DNA of 5,266 nt, taken from the NCBI GenBank assembly GCA_027886785.1, contig JAPCJV010000167.1:1-5266 (forward strand), given 5' to 3'. Shown piece by piece: positions 1-5,197 of this stretch. Positions within the stretch are counted from its first letter, which is position 1. Every line of letters begins with the position of its first letter. This DNA is from Nitrososphaerota archaeon (GTDB taxonomy: Archaea; Thermoproteota; Nitrososphaeria; Nitrososphaerales; CADDZS01). A program made the position numbers and the translations under genes. The notes under the pieces were generated by a model that saw only the letters and a list, made by a program, of their open reading frames with translations, searched no databases and had not been told where the DNA came from.

Positions 1-632
1 ACAAACCCATCCATCTTGCCGGTGTCATACGCGGCGTGAGCTGTAAGCCAGGCGTGGGAACAGCAAGAGGAAACAGATTCATTATTGAAGTTGAATGGTC
101 CCTGGGTTGTCGTCGTTGCAGCCAGCGGCACAATGATGTTGCCCATCGCGTCCTCCGGATCAGCTACGCCCGGCGGAAGCTCGTCTCCGACGATCGAGAT
201 ATTCGTCAATCCACCTAGAGGAAAAGGCTTGACCAGAGGACTGCCAGCTATCGCGAGACTCGAAGGGCAGCAAGGAGGCGCGTTATTGAATCCATTTGCC
301 CCGGGGAACGTTCCAAAATAATTGTCAAACGAATGATTCTCTTGGATAATGAAAACCACGTGTTTGAGTTGCGTCGTAGTTAGCGAGCTTGCGAGTGACG
401 TACTGGAAACAGTCGTACAGCTCGGGGAAAGGGATCCGCACGAGCTACCCGAGATCCCTGAAGTTGTAGTAATTATTGAGATGTTTGAAATTGCAGAAGT
501 GGTCGAAATGCTTGGAGTTGTACTGGTAGTTGTTGCACGTCCGAGAGAGAGGTACACTCCGACAAATGATGCAACTGCAATCACAGCAATCACGACGATT
601 AATGCTAGGGAGCGAGTAATGGCACTAGTCAA
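1..632 (-). CDS. Secreted/membrane-anchored phosphoesterase (phospholipase C / acid phosphatase family), N-terminal part, runs off window
   Basis: The minus strand is open from an in-frame stop at 669-671 to the window edge, giving about 210 residues. The only early start is TTG at 632, with AGGA 5 nt upstream. Residues 9-30 form a hydrophobic anchor or signal segment. Residues 33-88 are a Ser/Thr-rich stalk, as in many archaeal surface proteins. From residue 90 the sequence matches the start of the phosphoesterase family (phospholipase C, AcpA-type acid phosphatase): a beta strand HVVFIIQ, then ENHSFDNYFG (residues 98-107), where Glu and Asn usually help bind metal, then FPGANG. Near the edge, SHAW and YDTGKMDGFV (202-211) match the conserved H-[SA]-W and GKMDGF region. 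The family hydrolyses phosphate esters outside the cytoplasm; the exact substrate cannot be told here. The catalytic C-terminal portion is missing only because the window ends. The family call is firm; the start is moderately sure. Confidence 0.88.
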   Translation of the reverse strand, partial: MTSAITRSLALIVVIAVIAVASFVGVYLSLGRATTTSTTPSISTTSAISNISIITTTSGISGSSCGSLSPSCTTVSSTSLASSLTTTQLKHVVFIIQENHSFDNYFGTFPGANGFNNAPPCCPSSLAIAGSPLVKPFPLGGLTNISIVGDELPPGVADPEDAMGNIIVPLAATTTTQGPFNFNNESVSSCCSHAWLTAHAAYDTGKMDGF

Positions 633-750
633 GATGTTCCTACAAGTTTTTGAAAGACAATTAACTTTTCATACAACGGGTTTTTCACGTATTTTTGACC
701 CAAAATTCTACTGGAGAGTCCATTTTTCGGGCTAGATCAGTAAATTGGAG

Positions 751-757
751 CATATAG
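751..757 (+). promoter_or_regulatory. TATA-like box for the KGG gene in the divergent intergenic region
   Basis: CATATAG is centred about 26 nt before the TTG at 779. This is the usual distance from an archaeal TATA box to the transcription start, so the mRNA may be leaderless. A second AT-rich run (761-769) lies too close to serve. The intergenic stretch 633-778 separates divergent genes; on the minus strand, AT-rich sequence near 661-668 could serve the phosphoesterase, but no clear box is visible. This rests on motif and spacing only. Confidence 0.3.
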
Positions 758-778
758 TGGAAAATAATAGGTTTCTAG

Positions 779-967
779 TTGCGCATCAAAGGATTATTAT
801 TCAAGGCTTTTCTAGAGTGTCGGACGGATAAAAATTTGGAACGTAGAAAAAAGTCAAGCACGAGTAGGAAAAAGACGGGGTTTGCTGCGATGTCAAAGGA
901 AAGGCGAAGAGAGATAGCAAGAAAGGGCGGCAAGGCGGCAGCGAAAGCTCGGTCTCAAAAGCACTAA
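779..967 (+). CDS. Small highly basic KGG-motif (con-10/GsiB-type) stress protein
   Basis: This is a 62-residue reading from TTG 779. Residues 34-54 read GFAAMSKERRREIARKGGKAA, matching the short KGG motif found in general stress proteins such as GsiB, YciG and con-10; the GF-A-[AS]-M lead-in before the motif is typical, so the internal ATG at 890 is unlikely to be the true start. Residues 21-33 are rich in Lys and Arg, making the protein strongly cationic and possibly able to bind nucleic acid; that is inference. The start is uncertain: TTG 779 sits at leaderless distance from a TATA-like box, while TTG 836 would give a 43-residue protein closer to a bare KGG unit. Only one KGG repeat is present, whereas GsiB-type proteins have several. 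It is transcribed alone and followed by a terminator-like hairpin. Confidence 0.72.
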   Translation: MRIKGLLFKAFLECRTDKNLERRKKSSTSRKKTGFAAMSKERRREIARKGGKAAAKARSQKH

Positions 968-992
968 GTCCGACTCAACAGCAGCATTGTTT

Positions 993-1027
993 CGCCACTC
1001 CTCCTGGGCGAAAGCAGTGGCGTTTTT
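993..1027 (+). terminator. Hairpin plus T-run downstream of the KGG gene
   Basis: CGCCACT (993-999) pairs perfectly with AGTGGCG (1016-1022), giving a 7-bp stem with a 16-nt loop, followed at once by TTTTT. It begins 25 nt after the KGG stop codon. A second stem, TTTCGCC (990-996) with GGCGAAA (1007-1013), overlaps it and cannot form at the same time. The simplest reading is transcription termination; in an archaeon the T-run alone might be enough. Confidence 0.55.
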
Positions 1028-1122
1028 GTCAGCACAAAGGGACAGCTCACAGAATCGTAGGTGAGTTTATCGAAAAAGGAATTTCTAGGTACGAGGATTC
1101 AGCCGGAGTCTGATATACGCAA

Positions 1123-1163
1123 GAAAGCCAGATGGGAAAATCTCCTGACAATGCCTGGCTTTC
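1123..1163. repeat. Perfect 9-bp inverted repeat with 23-nt loop
   Basis: GAAAGCCAG (1123-1131) is exactly complementary to CTGGCTTTC (1155-1163). The loop contains no further strong pairing and no T-run follows, so it does not look like a terminator. It may be a structured RNA element, a protein-binding site or the remnant end of a mobile element; nothing decides between these. Confidence 0.5.
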
Positions 1164-1267
1164 AGTCCACCGACGCTCCGTCAAATGTTCGTCTTCTCAT
1201 GCCGGACGCTAGAGCTTAATTGAAATGTTACGTTGCGCTTGGATTGGCGCCTTAAAATCGAGTCGAA

Positions 1268-1284
1268 TAAATAAGTCTTATTTA
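1268..1284 (+). promoter_or_regulatory. 17-nt palindrome over AT-rich promoter of vapBC; putative VapB operator
   Basis: TAAATAAG (1268-1275) and CTTATTTA (1277-1284) are perfect inverted repeats around one central T. The element ends 17 nt before the vapB ATG and overlaps the only TATA-like sequence there. Ribbon-helix-helix antitoxins bind such palindromes as dimers and repress their own operon, so this is a natural candidate for autoregulation. The symmetry is seen directly; the operator role is inferred. Confidence 0.5.
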
Positions 1285-1301
1285 ATACAAAAGTTAATAC
1301 C

Positions 1302-1577
1302 ATGTTTAGTACGAATGGTATGACCGGAGAACAGAGTACTGTAGTTTCAGCAAAGGTACCGAAGAAGCTCAAGCAGGAACTCGAGAAACTAGGCGTCAAC
1401 ATGTCTGAGGCGATCCGAAGCGGCCTGGAGGGAGTTTTGAGAGAGAGGAAGATAGAACATCTAGAAAGCCTACTTCGAGAAGTGGACCTTAGCAAGCTTT
1501 CGGATGAGCAAATAGTCCGTGATGTCCGAAAAGCACGTGAGCGGAAAATCCCCCCTAAGAAAATACGAGATGGATGA
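1302..1577 (+). CDS. vapB: VapB-type antitoxin, ribbon-helix-helix
   Basis: The 91-residue protein should neutralise the PIN-domain toxin encoded directly downstream and repress the operon. The N-terminal half has the ribbon-helix-helix layout of archaeal VapB proteins: a strand at residues 13-19 (TVVSAKV), PKKLKQELEKLG as the first helix, then the turn and second helix NMSEAIRSGLEGVLRE (33-48). The charged C-terminal tail (50-91) is the part that in this family wraps the toxin. ATG 1302 is used because it opens the frame; ATG 1320 (residue 7) is an equally good biological start, since the domain begins only at about residue 12. No strong Shine-Dalgarno precedes either. A palindrome lies just upstream. 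The gene ends three bases before the toxin start. Confidence 0.85.
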   Translation: MFSTNGMTGEQSTVVSAKVPKKLKQELEKLGVNMSEAIRSGLEGVLRERKIEHLESLLREVDLSKLSDEQIVRDVRKARERKIPPKKIRDG

Positions 1578-1580
1578 AAT

Positions 1581-1973
1581 TTGATTTTCGATGCTAGCTC
1601 CGTGTACATCACGATCAAAAACAAGGATCTCCAAGCTCTCAAAAATTCGAGTACCCTGGATTTAGCATTTTACGAGATCGGCAACGCCATAGTGCAGGAA
1701 GTACGAATGGGAATCATCGATCAGAAAGCTTCGGCTGCACTATCCCAGATTCTACAAAGCCTACCCTATGTAATGAACGTGGAGCGCTTTCAAACATTGA
1801 AAGCAGAGAAAATTCAGGAGATTGCCAAGCAATCAAGTCTGACGTTCTATGATGCTTCATACATTGCACTTGTCAAGGGCAATGATGACGAAGCCCTGAC
1901 AACTGATGACTCATTCCTTGCCAAAGCTGCGCGCAAGATGGGAGTCAGAACTTTTTCGGCAAGCGATGGCTAA
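1581..1973 (+). CDS. vapC: VapC-type PIN-domain ribonuclease toxin
   Basis: This is a 130-residue PIN-domain protein of normal VapC length. The conserved acidic residues that bind Mg2+/Mn2+ are all visible: Asp4 in MIFDASSV, Glu32 in FYEIGNAI, Asp91 in TFYDASYIAL and Asp109 in LTTDDSFLAKAAR. The active site therefore appears intact. VapC toxins cleave specific RNAs, often tRNA or rRNA; the target cannot be read from sequence. The start is TTG 1581: the frame is closed three bases earlier by the vapB stop TGA (1575-1577), so no start lies further upstream, and this one gives the usual M-x-x-D N-terminus. GGATGA at 1572-1577, overlapping the vapB stop, can act as ribosome site. The ATGA overlap at 1574 is out of frame and is not used. 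Translation is probably coupled to vapB. Confidence 0.9.
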   Translation: MIFDASSVYITIKNKDLQALKNSSTLDLAFYEIGNAIVQEVRMGIIDQKASAALSQILQSLPYVMNVERFQTLKAEKIQEIAKQSSLTFYDASYIALVKGNDDEALTTDDSFLAKAARKMGVRTFSASDG

Positions 1974-1992
1974 CCTTCTCCGCGAGATAAGA

Positions 1993-2004
1993 GGTGAATT
2001 CACC
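1993..2004. repeat. 12-bp perfect palindrome between convergent vapC and GtrA-like genes
   Basis: GGTGAATTCACC is self-complementary and lies in the 104-nt gap between the two convergent gene ends. It has no loop or T-run, so it is weak as a terminator. A binding site or chance is equally possible. Confidence 0.3.
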
Positions 2005-2077
2005 CGTTCGTTGCTCGTGCCGCGATTTTGATCCGGAGCGATGCCTTGTGATGCCCGAGAGAAATTGGAAGAGCTCT

Positions 2078-2632
2078 TCACAACTTTTGATGTTCCTTTA
2101 GTTCGCTTTCATCGGTGCTTTTTGGTTTGGATTTTATCCAAATGTACCTCATCGAGAAAAGATACGCGAGGGGGAATGTGGCCAGAGCTCCAACGATATT
2201 TCCAACAAATGGGGACAGGAAAAATTCTCTCCAAAGCAGCAACTGAATTCCAATGATGAGCGCATTACTTCCCCACGAAACAAGTTGAAATCTTAGCAAC
2301 CGTCTAAATAGTGCGTGCGTCGGCTCGATCAATTCTGCCCATTTGAAGGATGTCTGATTGATGAAGAAAGATACTGTTACTCCTATGCTGAACGCGAATA
2401 TATCAAGCGCCAAAAGTCCTGGGGACGGAGAAAGGAAGGTTTTCACTTTGATGCTCCCGAATATGAAATAAGCTCCTGCCGTCAATATGGCCTCGGCTAC
2501 CAGAAAGCCGATTCCTGAACTGATTCCGAAAGTTCCGATTTTGAAAAGGACTGTATAGTACGATCCAATTCTGTATATCCATTCTTTTATCAAAATTGAT
2601 AATCGCCTAAGTCTAATCACACAAGGGAGCAA
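2078..2632 (-). CDS. GtrA-like four-helix membrane protein
   Basis: The 184-residue protein has four predicted membrane helices at about residues 29-58, 73-91, 112-134 and 138-161, with short charged linkers. The first helix region FKIGTFGISSGIGFLVAE, the FFINQTSFKW end of helix two, and the closing FSMRYIWI match the GtrA family pattern, in which the last helix ends in an aromatic/Arg-Tyr-x-W motif. GtrA-like proteins are implicated in moving lipid-linked sugars across the membrane for glycosylation of envelope polymers; a role in surface glycosylation would suit a cell with the Ser/Thr- and sequon-rich exported proteins seen here, but that link is inferred. It is somewhat longer than typical (about 120-150), from an N-terminal basic extension and a Lys/Glu-rich tail. 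TTG 2632 is used; GTG 2620 is an alternative. No operon partner is evident. Confidence 0.78.
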   Translation of the reverse strand: MLPCVIRLRRLSILIKEWIYRIGSYYTVLFKIGTFGISSGIGFLVAEAILTAGAYFIFGSIKVKTFLSPSPGLLALDIFAFSIGVTVSFFINQTSFKWAELIEPTHALFRRLLRFQLVSWGSNALIIGIQLLLWREFFLSPFVGNIVGALATFPLAYLFSMRYIWIKSKPKSTDESELKEHQKL

Positions 2633-3028
2633 ACCCCGGAAAAGCGCCCAGAAGGCGTTTGATGACTATCACCCGATTCTCCCGAGGAAAAACCACTTTA
2701 CCAAAAAGGTTACACAATTAATTTTCTGTGAATGCTGGATTCGTACTCCAAAGATTAGCTCTTACTCTCAATAAGCATACTATTCCCCAAAATTCCGAAA
2801 AATATCTGGTTCATTGTAAAAGTGAATTCATAATGTCCATTGAACTTTTGAGCCCACGGCGAAACGATAGAATTTGTCACAATAGTCGCAGAGAACTTTC
2901 TGATGAACTTTGTTTTTGATAAGAATAACTTCAGACGGAATAGCGGTTGTCCTGGACATTTAGGGCTGTCAAGCTGTTAGTTCGCTTAACTTAGACGCCG
3001 TTGCAAATTGTTCCAATTGTAGCGATCA
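2633..3028. other. Mostly non-coding gap between GtrA-like gene and large exported protein
   Basis: This 396-nt stretch must hold the GtrA-like gene's promoter and the 3' end signals of the exported protein gene, both on the minus strand. I see no clear TATA box for the former and only a 5-bp AATTG/CAATT inverted repeat for the latter. One short minus-strand ORF (2828-2959) is listed separately. A plus-strand 63-codon frame at 2728-2919 lacks a ribosome site and recognisable content. Confidence 0.5.
2828..2959 (-). CDS. Possible small CxxC protein, 43 residues
   Basis: The frame from ATG 2959 to TGA at 2828-2830 encodes 43 residues. The centre reads VLCDYCDKFYRFAVG, with a CxxC pair at residues 24-27 flanked by His19, resembling half of a small zinc-binding knuckle. 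Archaeal genomes are rich in such short CxxC proteins, and codons look ordinary, but there is no second Cys pair, no clear Shine-Dalgarno and only weak AT-rich sequence upstream. It competes with an antisense plus-strand frame covering the same bases. I do not recognise it; zinc binding is a guess. Confidence 0.28.
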   Translation of the reverse strand: MSRTTAIPSEVILIKNKVHQKVLCDYCDKFYRFAVGSKVQWTL

Positions 3029-4699
3029 TTAATTTGTTCTGAGTTGGCTGATGAATGTACCGAAGTTCGCATAGAAGGCTCGAGGGCCCGATGGTATGTA
3101 TTCAGAGGCTATCCAGATGTGTCCATTTGGAGCGGCCACGGCCCACGAGTAGTCCCCCCATCGTGACGTACCAAACCCTGCACCACTACTATTGCCTAGC
3201 GCTGGATAACCTGTCCAATCGTCGACAGGTCCTACACCTTCTGCGGCAATATGGATCGGTCCAACTCCGGAGATATTGATTAGAGCGTACGCTGCGCTAG
3301 GAAATATGCCCTCTGTCTTTTTCATTGAGGTATTGTTAGTCGCTGGCGGCGTGGGCCCTGGGGTCGTTATTGTAAATGTTGCAACCAGGGAGAAGCTGAC
3401 GACTCCGAATCCTTTGGAATTGACTCCGACTGAGGGATACATCACATCGCCTCCCCTAAACGAAATGTAGCCTTGCTTGACCACTTTGCCGTCTACTCCA
3501 CCATTTTCAGACAAAACCGGGGAAATAACGAAATACGCAATTCCATCTTTGATCCCATACCCTGATTGTAAAACTGGTGTTGTAACTGCCGCCCACAATA
3601 AACCATCCGCATACGTCACCATCTGCATCCGGGCATCGCCACCCGCGAGCTGTTCCAAAAGGTTGTTGTTCGGATTAACATGCTTTGAGAGATACTCGGA
3701 GAGAGGTCGTTCCCCTCTGGACTGATTGACGGAATATGGAAATCCGTATCCCTCCGAGGCGATAACGGAGAATGCGAGACTCACTTTAGGTGTTGACCAC
3801 GTCAACGTGTCCGTGCTCGTGAGCGCCCAGATTGCTAAACGATTGTCGCCGAACACCGGAAAGCTTCCGCAGTTGAAACAAAGTGAGCTCAAGAAAAACT
3901 CCGCATTCTTCGCGTACGGCTGACCAGGAGAGTTCATTGCCGGTTGCAATGTCGGGGTCAGACCACCATAAGGCACCATGACTTGACCAGCGTCAATATG
4001 AACCACAGTGGGAGCATCTCCTGACACGAGGTCAGCTTTTGAGATTGCGTAGACCTGAGCACCGTTGTTGGTTGAATGATTGAAAACTCCCGCTTCTTGT
4101 GTGGTGACATAATATCCGTTGGCATCAGTGCCGATGACCGGTCGATCACCGAAGCAAGGACATCCGGGGTTAGAGGGTGTTCCCATGCTACCATTGTCGA
4201 CAGTCGGGATCTGATAGAGGTAATAGTTGCCTAGGGGGTTTCGTGTCTGGCTCACTGCTATCTGATCGAATGCCAGACCGCTGAAGCTACCGTTCGGGTT
4301 GACCACGATCTGAGCCGCGTTGATAAACCACCGCCCCGTTCCGGTATCGCGGAAGCACTCTACGTCGAAAACAAATTGGATCGCACTCAATTTGAAAAAC
4401 CCATATAGTGGTATAATGGGCGCCATTCGCGCTCCTGTGGGAGAGTAGACCGTCATCGCCAAGTTGATTGCCTCCATAACGTAGTTGTCACTTACACACA
4501 ACCCTTGGTCCGGCGGACTCCCCGTACAATTAAAGCAGGATGCGCCGCCGTTGACGGTCGCGGTGTCGAACGCAGTAAGACCGGCGAATCCATGGAATCC
4601 CTTGTTAGTTTTTGTTACTTGGTCACTGGCATTTACAACAGCTTGAAGATTACCTAGACCAATCATTGAAGAATTATTAGGCGCGGACCTCGAATTCAC
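3029..4699 (-). CDS. Large exported Cys- and sequon-rich protein, beta-rich, function unknown; N-terminus displaced by frameshifts
   Basis: From GTG 4699 the frame gives 556 residues; it stays open upstream to 4786 but has no start codon there. The protein is rich in Gly, Asn, Ser, Thr and aromatics with short alternating strands (for example FGDRPVIGTDANGYYVTT and WGDYSWAVAAPNGHIWIASE), suggesting a beta-propeller or similar extracellular fold. Eight cysteines include two CFNC motifs and one CPC. At least ten N-x-[ST] sequons occur. All this fits an extracellular glycoprotein, yet this frame has no signal peptide; one lies just upstream in another frame (4797-5015). No catalytic motif is recognised. 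No Shine-Dalgarno precedes GTG 4699, so that start is probably an artefact of the break. Coding status is firm, exact start and function are not. Confidence 0.75.
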   Translation of the reverse strand: MNSRSAPNNSSMIGLGNLQAVVNASDQVTKTNKGFHGFAGLTAFDTATVNGGASCFNCTGSPPDQGLCVSDNYVMEAINLAMTVYSPTGARMAPIIPLYGFFKLSAIQFVFDVECFRDTGTGRWFINAAQIVVNPNGSFSGLAFDQIAVSQTRNPLGNYYLYQIPTVDNGSMGTPSNPGCPCFGDRPVIGTDANGYYVTTQEAGVFNHSTNNGAQVYAISKADLVSGDAPTVVHIDAGQVMVPYGGLTPTLQPAMNSPGQPYAKNAEFFLSSLCFNCGSFPVFGDNRLAIWALTSTDTLTWSTPKVSLAFSVIASEGYGFPYSVNQSRGERPLSEYLSKHVNPNNNLLEQLAGGDARMQMVTYADGLLWAAVTTPVLQSGYGIKDGIAYFVISPVLSENGGVDGKVVKQGYISFRGGDVMYPSVGVNSKGFGVVSFSLVATFTITTPGPTPPATNNTSMKKTEGIFPSAAYALINISGVGPIHIAAEGVGPVDDWTGYPALGNSSGAGFGTSRWGDYSWAVAAPNGHIWIASEYIPSGPRAFYANFGTFISQLRTN

Positions 4700-4796
4700 T
4701 CGATCGACCGTTTGACGCGCTGCCTGATCTAAAGATATCGACCCTGATTCTGAGCCAATTGAAAGCCGAAAACTGCGAGAAGGACGTCATTCCTCT

Positions 4797-5015
4797 CTAA
4801 ATGATCTTTGAGTACGATGTAATCTCGTGGGCTTGCGAAGAAATGGGAGTATTTCCCGAATTGGTAGCATTTACGCCGATGGATGCTGTATTGAGCAGAA
4901 ACATGGCAAGCGTCGCGACAACTATGACCGTTCGATTTGTCTTTGAAATATGCAAAGATCGACGAAATGAAAAACGGATCAAAACTAGTACTTTTCCTCG
5001 AATGCTTGCTGACAA
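4797..5015 (-). pseudogene. Signal-peptide fragment: frameshifted N-terminus of the exported protein
   Basis: Starts at TTG 5015, 4982 or 4955 are possible. From residue 21 it reads a classic export signal: short polar n-region, hydrophobic core VIVVATLAMFLL, then NTASIGVNA with a likely cleavage after VNA, followed by Asn/Ser-rich sequence, and stops at 4797-4799. A secreted protein of under 40 mature residues is unlikely. The third minus frame over about 4732-4842 reads FASPRDYIVLKDHLERNDVL and onward to LAQNQGR, and the large ORF's frame then reads SISLDQAARQTVDRVNSR. Joining the three pieces gives one natural N-terminus and needs two single-base deletions. TTG 4982 is attractive as start: it follows the stop of the upstream ORF by 2 nt and has GAGG at 4996-4999, though that spacing (13 nt) is long. 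Confidence 0.6.
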
Positions 5016-5197
5016 AATCTATCGTTATTTAAGAACTCTGTGTTTGGCAACAAATTCATCCTATTTCGGAATCCGGAATACTCAAATGGATCTTTTCCAG
5101 CAGTTTGGGCGTCGATCCATTCAAGGTCGAGCCCCATTGCTAACCCAATCGGCGCTGAAGAATTCCGAGGTTTCCGCGTATCTTTGGATTCGGACAT
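4985..5197 (-). CDS. Unknown 70-residue soluble protein upstream of the exported protein
   Basis: ATG 5197 to TAG 4985-4987 encodes 70 residues with no membrane segment or signal peptide. The middle and end look like genuine protein: LDLEWIDAQTAGKDPFEYSG (residues 23-42), then FRNRMN, and an acidic close AFEEKY; codons in this part follow a purine-first pattern. I do not recognise the family. Its stop lies 2 nt before TTG 4982, a candidate start for the exported protein, which suggests a shared transcript and coupled translation. The first 25 or so codons are less convincing, and another frame (5121-5266) over the same bases is also open, so this may be the 3' end of a longer frameshifted gene rather than a complete small gene. 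Confidence 0.45.
   Translation of the reverse strand: MSESKDTRKPRNSSAPIGLAMGLDLEWIDAQTAGKDPFEYSGFRNRMNLLPNTEFLNNDRFCQQAFEEKY

Larger units (their letters stand above)
968..1301. other. Non-coding gap between the KGG gene and vapBC
   Basis: No convincing coding frame exists on either strand; a minus-strand frame over 1181-1642 is a shadow of vapBC. The stretch contains the terminator-like hairpin, a long-loop inverted repeat at 1123-1163, and a palindrome just before vapB. No tRNA cloverleaf, C/D-box pair or CRISPR-like repeat was recognised. Confidence 0.6.

Noticed and set aside
85..735. Plus-strand frames over 36-321 and 349-735
   Set aside because: They are antisense to the phosphoesterase; the 349-735 frame is Val/Glu-rich only because it mirrors the Ser/Thr/Asn-rich stalk.
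1090..1200. Possible tRNA or C/D-box RNA in the structured gap
   Set aside because: No T-loop consensus, no acceptor pairing and no paired C and D boxes were found.
1574..1597. ATG overlapping the vapB stop as vapC start
   Set aside because: It is in a different frame from the PIN domain and meets a stop after seven codons.
1181..1642. 153-codon minus-strand frame across vapBC
   Set aside because: Composition is Ser/Arg/Phe-rich and it covers well-supported vapB and the vapC start in antisense; no family features.
2041..2518. Plus-strand frames at 2041-2256 and 2315-2518
   Set aside because: They lie antisense to the GtrA-like gene, which has clear membrane helices and family motifs.
2643..2662. 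Short GCGCC/GGCG hairpin just upstream of the GtrA-like start
   Set aside because: Only a 4-bp stem; no T-run in a useful place and too weak to call attenuator or terminator.
2728..2919. 63-codon plus-strand frame in the gap after the GtrA-like gene
   Set aside because: GTG start, no ribosome site, no recognisable motif; chance frame is most likely.
3055..4194. Several plus- and minus-strand frames inside the large exported protein gene
   Set aside because: All are shadows of the 556-codon frame and have no domain-like content.
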